From Blastobasis lacticolella (lineage: Eukaryota; Arthropoda; Insecta; Lepidoptera; Blastobasidae), in assembly GCA_905147135.1 (NCBI GenBank), contig LR990060.1:12230001-12294000 (forward strand): a stretch of DNA of 64,000 bases, read 5' to 3'. The position numbers and the translations under genes are program-made. Numbering within the stretch: position 1 is the stretch's first letter; each line of letters starts with the position of its first letter. Under the pieces are notes generated by a model. That model was not told the DNA's origin. It saw only the letters and a list, made by a program, of their open reading frames with translations, and made no database searches. This document shows, one piece after another, positions 46,533-58,519 of the stretch.

Positions 46533-46709
46533 CCTCTGATGCAGGATCTCTTCAATGATAGTAGGGGGAGGCGAGCTAGCCGTTGGTGTCGTCTCTTCGC
46601 AGAGAGCTCCGAAACCGTCGTGACCAGCCTCGGCTAGCCGCCTCTCCAACTCTATGGGGTCAGCCAGGAGACGCGAGGGTATCACCGGGGCTGGAGAGGC
46701 GCCAAGAGA
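46533..46709 (-). CDS. Patj: PATJ-like scaffold gene, most upstream exon visible (interdomain linker)
   Basis: Internal coding exon of 177 nt, exactly 59 codons (phase 0 to phase 0). On the minus strand a CT-rich acceptor ending TTCCCACAG precedes it, and a strong donor AGG|GTGAGTAG follows. The peptide starts SLGASPAP, contains DPIELERRLAEAGHDGFGAL and ends EEILHQR. It has no recognisable fold and looks like a charged, proline-containing linker between PDZ domains. It joins in frame to the proline-rich exon at 43585-43688. The assignment to the same gene rests on strand, phase and order, not on a domain hit. Intervening unseen exons are possible because the phase is 0 on both sides. Gene identity is inferred from the downstream PDZ domain. 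Confidence 0.7.
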
Positions 46710-47039
46710 CTGTGGGAAGCGAAGACACAATGAGTATTTCCTTTTTAGTTACACACCGATCTTCCGACATGTGACTCGATCCTAAAGCGCGGTGTGAGAA
46801 TTGTCGATGAAACCATGCTCTCAAGTGGTATTGAGGCGCTGAGTCAGAGGAGCTGTTCTACCGCTTGTACAACTATGTTTGTTCTGATGAACTGTTTGAC
46901 ATGATGCCTACAGCTAAATTCTATCATCGCACCGCTTGCCACCAACAGGGAGTCCATCCTCACACCTTGGAGCCAAATTGGAGCCATGAGATTCCAAAGG
47001 AACTTTCTCCCACGCACACTAAGGTTGTAAATTAAACTA

Positions 47040-47225
47040 CCTGGAGCAGTTTTCCCTGGAGAGTACAACATGGAGTTCTTCAAGAAAGGGGTGAAAAGGT
47101 TTTTACGGGATCGGCAACGCGTGGGTGACGCCCCTGGTATTGCAAATGTCTATAGGCTGCGGTGACTGCTTACCATCAGGTAGGCCGTAAAATTCTTTGC
47201 CAGCTTAGTGGTATAAAAAGAAAGA
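47040..47225 (+). mobile_element. LINE 3' tail
   Basis: ACAACATGGAGTTCTTCAAG, TCGGCAACGCGTGGGTGACG and GTGGTATAAAAAG; same family as 24340-24515. Confidence 0.65.
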
Positions 47226-47369
47226 TCTTTTCTAGATCGGCCTCGTACTAATCCCAAGGTCGTTTGGTTTTTGGGCGTGCCGTGTCCAGCAGAGTAGTAT
47301 AACTCATTAATATTTCCAGGGTCGAACAAGAGCACTATATTTTCTTGTCTAGGCCATCTATACATATAT

Positions 47370-47575
47370 AAGTGATGCTCTACACATCTATACCTATATA
47401 AGTCATATCTATATATAAGTGATGCTTTTGTGTGCACTACCTGTCTTTTGTTATAATCCTGTGCTTCTCTCCATACCAAGGTTATCTGGGAGAGATCACA
47501 ATATTTTTGTATCTGTACTTGTGTTATCTGGTGTGCAATAAAGAGTTTTGTATTGTATTGTATTGTATACATAGT
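47370..47575 (+). mobile_element. LINE 3' tail with TATTG repeat
   Basis: CTGGGAGAGATCACAATATT, TGTGCAATAAAGAGTTTTGT and a TATTG-unit tail. A shorter similar tail ends at 33060. Confidence 0.5.
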
Positions 47576-48209
47576 GCAAAATAACGTCGCTTTCCATCTG
47601 TCCCTATGTTTATACGTATGTATGTATCTATGTACGCTTAGATCTTTTAAAGTACACAACGGATTTTAACACGATTTTCAACAATAGATAGGTGGATGCA
47701 ATAATAGTGAGTGAAGCAGATTTATAAGCAAGAAAAAAGGGTAGGAAAGGGTAAAGTAGATGTACGCTAACGAACTCGCGCTGGGCCCTACAGTTTGAAT
47801 ATAAAGAGCTGTATTAAAGGCAGGTCTATTTATACATGGACGACAATATACGCAGTTTCAGACTTGTAATCTTAACTCATCCTTCATACTCGTAAATCTT
47901 GGTGACAGCTTCCGTAATAGCACTTTCTGTCATCTGCGCAGTAACTCACAGTAAGGCTGAGCGTCCACTACATCGGGAGACAATGAATGCACGAGCGTTT
48001 TTTATAGCCAATATGACGGAAACTGTAATTTACATTAGAAGCCAATTTATCAATTTCAGGGCAATGGCAAATCCTCTTCATCATTATCTTGGCGTTATGT
48101 CCCGGTTGCGCCCCCGCGCGGCACATGAGGGCTAAGGGTTCGCCTAAGGGCAATGGCAAATCCTATTGCATTGAAATTTTGCAGGCATAATCAGATCCCA
48201 TAATACGAG

Positions 48210-48437
48210 TATACATTACTTGAAGAAGTGAGGGGAAACATCGTGATAAAAGCTACACATTCAGACAACTGAATATATAACCATGATACAATGTGGTCAG
48301 GTTCCCCTGGTAGCAGGATCACGGAGGTCAGATAACAGTCGCTCCACTGTAATTATCTGATCTGCCAAATCCTGAATAGTCCTGAATACTGAATCCTGTA
48401 GAGCACAACCGGGACATTAGCGCCAAGATGTTTTTTA
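48210..48437 (+). mobile_element. SINE family A, headless copy
   Basis: GAGGGGAAACATCGTGATAA to CATTAGCGCCAAGATG. A short minus-oriented end of the same family at 48085-48145 lies 65 bases to the left. Confidence 0.8.
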
Positions 48438-49014
48438 AACTGATGTTTAAATATATCTAACTACAAAAACTTCGAAATCAAACATATTAATATATGTGTT
48501 CTTACTATTTTATTTGTAACTTTGTTGTCATGTTTGTAGTGCATTAGTATGAAGTACATACTGTGTAATAAATGTAATTTGAAAATTTCATAGGTTTTCA
48601 CCCTAATTTCCGGTCTGCTACGTAGATGTGTCGGGTTCGATACCCGGTTAAAAACTGAATTTGCCCAAGAAATCCAGCAAAACAGTGTACGCGCCGCTTA
48701 AGCCGCCCACGCAAACCGCAATACTGGGACGACATTAATAACCAGATCTAAAACGAAAGCCCCAAAGGAACAGTCAACAAACGCAGCAAATCCTATAGGA
48801 TAAGCTAAAAACATTTCAAATCTCTGACAGTTAACACTTACAGTGCAAGGATAATTTGGCACGTGGCCGAAATCAGAACTAATGCCCTCATCTTGTAAAG
48901 CGACACTTTTGACGGATAGCTGGAGTTGATGTCGCACTACCCACGCCCTCATCCAAATTCCAAATGATCCTGGTACCACTGTATATGAACTTTGTCATGT
49001 CAACGGCATGTTTG

Positions 49015-49325
49015 AGAACTTTGTGACCAGTAACAACGGGATCTTGGTGAATATTATCTTAGCGGACAGCGATGTCGAGACTTAAGTAACCAGGGACCTA
49101 ATTGATGGGGAGCTTGGTGATAATATGACCTTAGTCACCGGTGACAGTTGTTCCAGTGTATTCAGAAGCCAGTGAAAACGGGACTTTGGTAGCCGGGATC
49201 TCAGTTGCAGGGTGCCTGGGTGTTGGGAACTATGGTCACCGGCAGCATCGGTGACTTAGTGGCCAGTGACATCGAAACTTAAGTGACCTGTAACTCAGTG
49301 GCCAGTGACGGCGGACTTTGCAGAC
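49015..49325. repeat. Degenerate minisatellite (GTGGCCAGTGAC)
   Basis: Repeated words GTGGCCAGTGAC, GACTTAAGTAACC/GTGACC and GGGACTTTGGT with irregular spacing of about 30-40 bases. Confidence 0.65.
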
Positions 49326-50282
49326 TTCAAGGAATGAATGTATTTGTCAATCTACTAACACGTTGTCATGATACAAACGCTTTACAAAGGCGCCTTGTCA
49401 GGAAGTTGTGATTGTCAGGAAGTTGTGATTTGCATTGCTATGGGAACTGCGCAATATTGGTCGAAAAGTGAAAGACAGAAATTCTAAAAAAAGTAAATAG
49501 GCAGCGTATTGGAACTTTATCTGATTTCTACTACTAAACTTAGGTACAGTCAGATGCAGATAACCAGATGAGACAAATAGTTGTAGGTGTGTAAAAAACG
49601 GTGGCTTAAATAAAAAGTCTACTCGGCGATACTTTTAGTTATACTATACAGAGTGTAAGAAGACCGCTAGCATTAATTGAAGCCCCATATTCTACTCATG
49701 AAACTGAACAACTTTCCCCAAGAAACATACCCGCGGAAACTCATAGTTTAGGCAAAAATAGAGATGATTTTGAAAAAAAAATTGAGTTTTTGTACTAAAA
49801 AATATCAAGTCTCAATAACTACATCGTTCACAATTAATTTAGACTTGTATATTTGTATAAAAAATATTGTAGTCTCGACTTTAATCCTGTCATCTAAGCG
49901 ATTAAGCCTAATTTCTTTCGTTTATGGCCTGCAACGTTTAAAATAATTCGTTCCAATGAAAAAGCCACCCCCTTCTTTCCTCGGCCCCCGCTTTCATTTG
50001 CCGGTCTCTATTGAAGTTGGTAAGAACATCGCTAAGTGTTCAGCGATCACTTGAAGCAAGCAATCCATTAGGCGGCACCCACTGAGTGTCGCCAATTAAT
50101 GTAACAGCAGGAGCAGCCAAAGTCGATTAAACGGCTATCCACTTTGTAATATGAATTGGATGTTTTCTCGACCCATTAGCTTGGAGGGGTTATTTTTAAA
50201 CCAAGAAGAGTGATGACAAAGTTTGAAAAGGCAAACCGTTCGTTTTAAATTTTAATTGGTCCTGCAGTTATATTTATATTTA

Positions 50283-50405
50283 TTTATTTATATCAGCCTG
50301 AATCATGCCACTGCTGGGCAAAGGCCTTCCCCCGGTTCTTCCAGATGAGCAGCCGGCCTTCGAAAGTGACTGGCAGTGAATAGCACTTGATCGCGAAGAG
50401 TGGAA
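50283..50405 (-). mobile_element. LINE 3' fragment
   Basis: TATATCAGCCTGAATCATGC, CACTGCTGGGCAAAGGCCTT and CCCCCGGTTCTTCCA mark a LINE 3' end in minus orientation. Confidence 0.5.
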
Positions 50406-51274
50406 GTAAGATTATAAAAAAAATATTACACACGTATTTTTTTATTTATCAAATCAATAATTAATTACAAAGATAAAGCGTATCAAAGTTTCAGAGTCCG
50501 TGACGTCACTTTTGAGTGAAATTTCACCGTCAGGCGTGACGTCACACAACATTTCAACGCACTAAACGGCTTTATTTTTTGCCTAAGAAGCAAAAGAAAA
50601 AATACGTGTCCAACTGACGGACTAAAAAGAGTTTTATTCATCATCCATATTTGCCAGTGTGTGCAAGACGGCCATGCCATGAGGAGTTTTCCAGTAGGTA
50701 TTCATGGTTGGTTTCAAAAAGCATCAATAGATGGCGCTCCTACAATTTTGGTAATCTTTTTTTAATCTGTATGATGGTGGCAGTGATTTCATGCATCCAA
50801 CTAATACTAAACTTAAAAATAAAATGTTTATTAATATAAACATAACTGTTAAAGATTGAACGAAATGTAAAAAGAAATATTTATAGAAGTTGGCACTATG
50901 TTCCATAATTATTACAACCTCTAAAATGGTTGAAAACTATTGACAAATACAATATTATCCAATACAACGTACCCAGTGTTTATATCCTGTTTGCTAAGAA
51001 CCTATTTCAAGCGCTTATCAATTACCAAAATTGTCGGGGCGCCATCTAGTGAGTGGTTAGGAATGCTTTAGATACCTATTGGAAAACTGCTCATTGAAGG
51101 CACTCTTGCAACTTATCGGCGATGTCACGAAATCCAAGATGCCCCGAATGTGGACGTCTCGGACGTGGGGCTCTTTTTTTATTACAATCTAGACCACGCC
51201 TTAGTTTAAAATGACTCGCCTCGATGCGAACGATTTTAAAATTTTGTTTTTAGGCATGAAAATTTCAATCTTTT

Positions 51275-51410
51275 TTAAATCACATTGTCAATACCGAGAG
51301 AGTGCGACTCAAAAATAGAGAAAATCAGCATCATGCATCAAAATATCCATATTTTCATGCCGAAAATCAAAATTGAAAACCGTTTGAATCGAGACGAGTG
51401 ATTCTTAAAT
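51275..51410. repeat. Interspersed repeat (CATCATGCATCAAAATAT)
   Basis: Shared with 27285-27500 and, partly and inverted, 53790-53895: CAATACCGARAGAGTRCG, GCATCATGCATCAAAATAT and GAAAACCGTYTGAATCGAG. The 27-kb copy is split by about 75 unrelated bases at 27375-27450. Confidence 0.55.
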
Positions 51411-51815
51411 TGGGCCCTCCACTACTCCTTCGCGAAACTCCACACATCTACCGCAATATCTTCATTTCCGTAACGCGCAACTACATGCTAGATTGTAATC
51501 ACTTCTGCATAATACTTTCGCAATAACAATAATAACTTATTCCCCGACAGTCTACGGTTTGTTTGTCTAACCATCAGCTATTTCTGAATAAATTACTGGA
51601 AACGAATGATCCGGATGGGCAGCCATCAAAGCGTTCAGCGTATTATGCTTCCCGTGGGGCGTCAGTTGCCGGATACGCCGCCATATTGGATTTATTACCG
51701 GTACAAAGTGGCGGCATATTTTCCCGCTAAAATGGAAAACAAACGTTTCTAACAAGTTGGTTGTGAATAATGGTTTGTTTATCTGTTTCTTTACGTGGTG
51801 ATGAGTTTCGAACTA

Positions 51816-52082
51816 TCATCATCCTCACAGCCCATAACAGTCCACTGCAGGAATTAGGGCCTCTCCCACGAAATGGGAGGTAATTGCCATAATCTCCACG
51901 CTTGGCAGGCGGGTTGAGGATCGCGGTATTATAAATATGACAACGAAAAACGCTGCTGTCCATTTTCCAGCCTATGGACACTCTAAAAGTTTGGGCTCGT
52001 TAAACATTAGTCACCTTGTACGACACCCACGAAGGTAAGGGGTTGGTGTTATTCTACTCTGCCGGACATCATACGGCCACCG
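51816..52082 (-). repeat. Family C repeat
   Basis: ATCATCATCCTCACAGCCCA to TCTGCCGGACATCATACGGC, full length. Confidence 0.8.
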
Positions 52083-52847
52083 AACCACGGGCATCGAACT
52101 ATAATCAGATGTTATGTAGGAATTATTAGACGTTCAGAGTTGCTTCCCAATTACCATTGGACCAATTCCTTAGGTAGACCTGCTCTAGTTAACAATGTCC
52201 ATAGCTGATAGCCTCTTCAGGCACCTCTGGTATTCCTACAGTGCGGTTCAAAGTGTGTCTGTATATTGAATATATTTCCAAAAAAATAATTAAGGACAAT
52301 GAAAAAAAAAGTAATAGAATAAGAATACTTAAATTTTTTGAATGTCTATTTATCTGTTTCTGCGCGCTAATCTTCGGAACTACTGGATGGATTTGAATGA
52401 ATCTTTTTATTCGTTTCACATTTTGGTAGTTTGGAGTACAACTTAATAATTCGATTTGGTAGAACCAGAGATACAGCTTGACCTAAATCGCTTGGCTTGC
52501 TACCTTTCAATGTAGGAGCAATTCGTAGTTCAATCCAATTTATAATAATTTACTTTAGATTATCTTTGCAAAAATATTATTTTTGCCAACCTACCAAATG
52601 AATAATGGGTACCAACAGTCATATCAACAGTGCTTTGCTTAATATTTATCATTTTTGAGATTACTTTTTCCGATGTACAAAATCACTTTTATTTACTTAT
52701 CATAAATTTTTTGCTATCTGGTATCCGGCCGGATATTAACGCACTATACGGTATTCGGCCGGATAGTAAATTAAGGCCGGTTAGGCCGGATACCGGATAG
52801 TAACCGGATATCCGTTTCAACTCTCATTTCCAGGCAGAAGAACCCGG

Positions 52848-52883
52848 GCATCATGGTCACGGGACGACCCGTGACCATGATGC
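52848..52883. other. Perfect palindrome, 16-bp arms, 4-base loop
   Basis: Arms GCATCATGGTCACGGG and CCCGTGACCATGATGC, at the end of an FB1-related arm. Confidence 0.95.
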
Positions 52884-52995
52884 ATGCAACTGCGTCGAAA
52901 TATCGGGCTACTCGTCAACAAAGGTACGCGGTAAGAAACCCGAAACATTCCCTTAAAATGTGTAATAATAACTGCGATAGTTTAAAACATTATAA
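52848..52995. repeat. FB1-related arm
   Basis: CCGTGACCATGATGCATGCA, ACTGCGTCGAAATATCGGGC, then ACGCGGTAAGAAACCCGAAA and GATAGTTTAAAACATTATAA. Starts with a 16-bp palindrome. Confidence 0.65.
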
Positions 52996-53507
52996 TACTA
53001 ACCTTTGCCTTTAATAATACTTGCCTTTTATATAATTATAAAAGGCAAACAAGATTGACTGACTGATCCATCAACGCACAAACCTCTGGAAAGATCACGC
53101 TGAAATTAAAAGTTGACATGCGTAAAAGTAGATTGACGTAGATATCCGAAGAAAGGACTTTTGAATAGGGAATATCCCACGGAATAGCGAATAATGGTAA
53201 ATGTCAGTTGGAATATAAGAATGAAAGATGAGAATTTTTCAAGTATCTTTCCCTTTTTGTAAAAGTATATTTGAAAAATCACGCCCGATCGCAATGAAAC
53301 GTCAAACGGCGGCGGGAATAATGAATGTAAGTACCTTTGGAAAAGTAACGGGAAAAAGTCTATTTGTATATTTATTTATTTGTGTGTTGGGAATACTTGC
53401 AGCTGTTAAAATTATTGACGTTGCTGACCTGGGAATTGATATTAATTTCAAGTTATTTATGATTAGTTACTTTTTGATGATTATAAATGAATGGTGCCCT
53501 TTAGTGT

Positions 53508-53705
53508 CTGGCCTACCTTACACGCGTGGGTGTCATACAAGGCGACTAATGTTTTCGAGGCAAATGTTCTAGAGTATCCGTAGGCTGAAAAATGGGCTGC
53601 TGCGTTTTCCATTGTTATATTTACAACACTGCGATCTCAAACCCGCCTGACAGCTTGGAGATGATGGCAATAGCCTCCCACCTTATGGGAGACGCCTCAA
53701 TTTTT
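53508..53705 (+). repeat. Family C repeat, truncated
   Basis: GGCGACTAATGTTTTCGAGG to GACGCCTCAA; the end and tail are missing. Confidence 0.7.
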
Positions 53706-54229
53706 CAACGATAATGTGCACGCCTGGTACGGTTGAATACATATACTTGGCTAACTAATTTTAACACCATCTCTCAGGCTCTATTTTTTTCAAGTCAAAC
53801 GGTTTTCAAATTTGATTTTCGGCTTGAAAAATTCAATATTTCATGCTGAAAATAAAAATTTGAAACTGTTCGATTCGAGACGACCGGTTCAAGAATAACC
53901 TGTATATTTTAAGCACAATATATTCTCCCAAATAAATCGAGTGATTAATTGTTGATACCTCTACCCGTTACCGAGAAAAGACGCTCAAATTGTCCCAGAA
54001 ATAGACAAACAACAAAGTGATACAAAGTGATAAGGGTATATTCTCACTTTAAGGGATTTGGAACCCTGAAAAAGAAATCGTGTACATCTGTGTGTTCTAA
54101 AAATAACAACAGGAAAAGTCAGATAACCTCCAAGTTGACCTTAACAAAAATAATTTCTAAACTACACAACCGATTTTAATGAAACTAAGCTGAGAACCAT
54201 CTCCACTAAACTAGCTTTCAAATAGAGAA

Positions 54230-54485
54230 ATCCTTATCCATGGCCATGACCTTTGTGCCTTCTACAAACACCGCTGTGGATGGAGTGGATCCCCCCAGCG
54301 TCCCTGCGGTTCCCCGATTCAGTCTATGTGGCACATACTATCGGAATGCCCTAACACATGTTACCCTGGCCCACCGGAGGACCTGATCACCCTTAGTGAC
54401 GAAGCAATTAAATGGCTGACTTCGCTTGATTTAAATTTATAGTTGAATGTGTTTCTCGTATATTGTATTTTTGCCATAAAATAAA
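54230..54485 (+). mobile_element. LINE ORF C-terminus and 3' UTR
   Basis: Plus-strand frame reads DLCAFYKHRCGWSGSPQRPC, then SMWHILSECPNTCYP and EAIKWLTSLDLNL-stop. HIL-ECP is the typical end of a LINE ORF2. The tail is ATAAAATAAAAAATAAATAA, abutting a SINE at 54495. Confidence 0.7.
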
Positions 54486-54494
54486 AAATAAATA

Positions 54495-54790
54495 ATCATC
54501 TTGGCGTTAATGTCCCGGTTGTGCTCTCGCGCACGAGGGCCCGGGGTCCGCCGTGACCATGATCCAGGATTTGGTAGGTCGGGTAATTACAGTGGAGCGA
54601 CTGCCATCTGACTTTCATGACCCTGCTACCAGGGGAACCCGACCAGATTGGATCATGGTTACACATCCAGTCGCCTGAATGTGCAGGTTTCATCACGATG
54701 TTTTCCCCCACCGTAAGAGCATCGGTTAGTATTCAACTAATGTACATTACTCAGAAAACAGTCATTGGTACATGGCCGGAGCGAGATTTT
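54495..54790 (-). mobile_element. SINE family A copy
   Basis: CATCTTGGCGTTAATGTCCC start, GGGGAACCCGACCAGATTGG, and ends near the head with GGTACATGGCCGGAGCGAGA; box B is lost. Confidence 0.85.
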
Positions 54791-54809
54791 TGCCATAGGA
54801 ATAAATAAA

Positions 54810-54925
54810 TAAAATCCAAATAGGTCCAACCGTTCGGGGGCTACGATGCCCCAGACAGATACACAAAGCCACACACACACGTAAAATTTATAACACCTAT
54901 CTTTTTTCATCGAGAGTTAAAAATA
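54810..54925 (-). repeat. Repeat of the TTTTTAACCCCCGAC type
   Basis: GATACACAAAGCCACACACA and ATAACACCTATCTTTTTTCA, minus orientation. Confidence 0.5.
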
Positions 54926-55119
54926 GCCCAGTATCGACATAATGTCAACATTGACTTTAAATATCGTCGACATCCGATATTTATGGCATGGCGTGCCATT
55001 CGTCGATTAAGGTAAATGGAGATTCGATTTTTATTTAAAATGGCTTATTTGTAGAGGCTGCTATTGCGTTATTTTATTTGCCTACCTCCGAAGGGTTGTA
55101 TTTGCTGATACTGACAAGG

Positions 55120-55235
55120 GTATTTTTAACTCCCACCAAAAAGGAAGGGTGTAAGTTATAATATTAAGTTTGACGTATGTATCTCTGGCTCTGTGCCCGT
55201 ACACGCACAGAGCCAGAGGTGTGTGAATTAATATA
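55120..55235 (+). repeat. Repeat of the TTTTTAACCCCCGAC type with internal palindrome
   Basis: TATTTTTAACTCCCACCAAA, GGAAGGGTGTAAGTTATAA and a 14-bp palindrome at 55183-55218. Confidence 0.5.
55183..55218. other. Perfect palindrome, 14-bp arms, 8-base loop
   Basis: Arms CTCTGGCTCTGTGC and GCACAGAGCCAGAG. Confidence 0.95.
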
Positions 55236-55954
55236 TTATATCGAAAATCAAAATTAAAAACAATGCGACTCGATGCGAGTGGTACAAAACTAAGGTCCCA
55301 GGCCTTTCGCTAACCAAACTAAGCCAAACCACTGCAAATTTTTACATAAGGCTTCTGGTAGGAAACCGCTTCCAGTAAATATGAAAGCACTTTCCTAGTC
55401 GAAGAGCGAACCTTGACTGGCAGATTTACCGCTGGCCGTTGAGCCGGTATTTACCGCTAGGCTGAAGAGGTCTAATAATAGTCCAAAATATTTCTTGCGG
55501 TCGACTGCAGTTTACAAAAGAGATTTGAAACATTTCTGTTCTAAGTTTGCAAGTATCTATTTTTAATGGCGGATAAGATTGACGAGGGTCGTCTGCGGTA
55601 ATTTTATTCGAGCGATGGTTCTTTTTTATACTACTCAGTGACAAACGAGCAGACAGTCCACCTGATGGTAAGCGGTAACAGTCGCCCATAACATCTACGA
55701 CAGCGCATCTATTGACAGCGCCGAGACGGATTCGGGAGCTTAACGGCGGCTTAGAGATGCCCAAGACCGGGCGAAGTGGAGAAGAAGAGAAAGAGTAAGA
55801 GAGAGAATCTGAGTTTGACCGGTAGTATGTGCAACCCGCAGCAGTGATATTTATTGGTATATCCTATTTTGAAACAATGTTTTATCAACTGTCGCGGGAG
55901 TCGCGGGCTACTAAATCGCCTTCGCGGTTGACCGGTACACCGGGGTCGACTTAG

Positions 55955-56194
55955 GATCATCATCATCATAATCATCATATCAGCCGGAAGACGCCCACTG
56001 CTGGGCATAGGCCTCCCCCAGAGATCTCCACAAAGGCCGATCTTGTGCCTTCTGAATCCAGCCGTACCTGCACTCTTTACCAGATCGTCGGTCCACCTAG
56101 TAGGAGGTCTACCCACGCTGCGTCTTCCGGAACGTGATCGCCACTCAAGAACTTTCCTGCCCCATCGGCCATCTTTTCTGCGAGCTATGTGCAC
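55955..56194 (-). pseudogene. RTE-type LINE 3' end
   Basis: Minus-strand peptide pieces ARRKDGRWGRKVLEWRSRSG and RRSVGRPPTRWTDDLVK are the C-terminus of RTE-family ORFs. These are followed by the 3' end with GCCCAGCAGTGGGCGTCTTC and a GATGATGAT tail. 5' truncated at about 56194. Confidence 0.85.
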
Positions 56195-56781
56195 TACAAC
56201 TTAAGCTTGGCAATCCGGGAGGCTTGGCTATCCTGGGATATAGAATAACAATAAACCAGGTAAAATCTTCGTAATAAACCTTTTGTACACGAATTTGCGA
56301 CGTAAAGAACACTCCTGGGTTTCATGTTTCAGCACTCGAGTGACGTCGCTGTGACGTCAAGATTCCGAAATAGAACCGAGCACCGAAACACAATACTGGC
56401 GGGGGGAAATGGAACAAATTTTCGTCCACCGCATCCTGCATAATTCCGCTCTAAGGCGGTACGAATAGTGACACAAGTAACGACAAATGATCAAAATGGA
56501 ATGTGAATTGGTAATGCGGTATGTTGAAATTGAATATAAACAGTACCTAAGCGTGAATTGCGATTGCCTCGATGTAGAATGTAAAGGCAAAATGTCTGAA
56601 TCGATTGGAACGATCGTCGCTGCAACATGTTATTTTAAATTACGTTTTCCATTGAGTAGAAAATAGCAGAGCGTAGTAAATAGTAGTATAAAATATACTA
56701 TGTGGTGAGGTTGAAATGCTGTCTTCTGTAGATACGTACTTGTCAAAATTTCGGGATAGAAATAGAAAAGATTCATCAACA

Positions 56782-56813
56782 TCAGTGATTCAACAAAGGG
56801 GTTGAATCACTGA
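56782..56813. other. Perfect palindrome, 13-bp arms, 6-base loop
   Basis: Arms TCAGTGATTCAAC and GTTGAATCACTGA. Confidence 0.95.
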
Positions 56814-56919
56814 CCTCCAAATAGGTATTTTTGAGGTCAGTAAACAGAGTGATACAGCATAGAGGGGGATACAGCATTCTGGAAATCCAACTTTTAACAA
56901 ACTTAATATTTTAGGGTGA

Positions 56920-57045
56920 AAATAATTTTAAGGGGTCGGCAACGCGTGGGATGCCCCTGGTATTGCAAACGCCCATAGGCTGTGGTGACTGCTTACCATC
57001 AGGCTGGCCGTAAGCTTATTTGCCACCTTGGTGGTGTTTAAAAAG
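56920..57045 (+). mobile_element. LINE 3' tail
   Basis: GGGGTCGGCAACGCGTGGGA, CCATCAGGCTGGCCGTAAGC and GGTGTTTAAAAAG; same family. Confidence 0.65.
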
Positions 57046-57071
57046 CTTTTTATTGAGAGATTAACTGTCTG

Positions 57072-57502
57072 GTCCGGCGCGAGCGAGGGTCCAGGAATCG
57101 CCTTGACAATGCTCCTTGCTTTGGCAGATCAGGTAATTATATTGAAGCGATTGCCTCTATTGCGATCTGACCTACGTGACCCTGCTGCCAAAGGAACCTG
57201 ACCAAATTGGATCATGGTTACACATTCAGGCGCCTGAATGCACAGGTTTCAACACGATGTTTTCCCTTACCGAAGGAGCATTGGTTAGTATTCAACTAAT
57301 GTACATAACTCAGAAAAGAGTCATTGGTACGTGGCCTCGGAGGAATTCGAACCCGGTACCTCTCGCTTACTAGTTGGATACTTCCGTTTAACGAGGCAGG
57401 TCATTTGCTTGAAGAGTCAATTTAGAAGAACGTTAGTCATTTTCTCAGTAGTTTAATTTCGTAAGTGACGACACACTTAACCACTCGGCCACCAACGCTC
57501 CG
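57072..57502 (-). mobile_element. SINE family A with interrupted tRNA head
   Basis: Body from 57072; reverse box B GAATTCGAACCCGG at about 57343-57356; reverse box A CCACTCGGCCACC at about 57480-57492. About 100 unrelated bases (57378-57476) separate the boxes, far more than a tRNA allows. Confidence 0.78.
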
Positions 57503-58089
57503 GATGGCTAAGCTAAAATAGTTCAATATAAAATTACTAAAACTCCAACTTAACCCCTACGTAAAACTTTGTAAAAAAATTGAATTCGATAACCCGACAA
57601 TCTGCTACATCTCAACGTTACAGTACAACGTCATACAGAGAGGTTAAACAACACATACCATTTCACATCACGTACAGAAATCTTTCACTTATTTGTCCAA
57701 CACAACAGATATAACTTTCTTGAACTATGAAGCGACTGAAAGTGAACGAATTCCCACCTTATGCTGTTGTTTTAAAGTCCATCCGAGAAGTCGTTTGCAC
57801 AAATCCTTTGCAGAATCTTGGGCTGTCTTGGGATGAGTAGGTACTTGGCTCGAATTTCCTTATAGGTACTTATTCGAGGACTTCTGACGTCTCCGCCCTA
57901 AAATAGGCGGCGAATAATGTTCATAGCCCTTATTTCCACTCGGAATTACTTATTTCCACTAAGAAAAGATTTCCATTTGGCTTTACAGCTTTAGGAGTAT
58001 TTTAGAAGCCGTAGGTGTCGCCTTTATATATAGAGCGGGGGTTTCTTTAAATTGCGTTCTTATTATATAACAGTATGAAACAAAAATAA

Positions 58090-58260
58090 AAGATAGAAAA
58101 ACAAATAGGTGACAGCTTTCTGAGCACCATTCCGGGGGGCAGCGGTGTGGATGACTTTTTAAATTTTTAGTATATATGTTATATGTATTAGCGAATAGGT
58201 ATATGTAGTTATAGGTATATGTATATAGATATATTTGTATTGTAACTGTAAATATTTTAT
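58090..58260 (+). mobile_element. LINE 3' end (same family as 14100-14305)
   Basis: Shares the GGCAGCGGTG...GATGACTTTTTAAATTTTTA core with 14180-14230, followed by a TATATG-rich tail. Confidence 0.6.
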
Positions 58261-58519
58261 GTGTATAATAGGTGACTAAGGTTGATTTCTACTGATGATT
58301 TGATTGCTGGCAAATTGAAAATGGAATTGGCGCTCATGTTTTTTGTTGTAAAATTATTAAATAAGATGACCTATTCATTTCGAGAACATCTTAGAAATTT
58401 GTACAGCAAGAATCTGCGAATTAAAAAATGTCGGTCGAGTTTATTAACATCCGCATTTTTTTTGTAAGTCAGGCATCAAAGTCTTTTGATTCAAATTCGA
58501 AGGCGTTCAGGCTTTCGAG

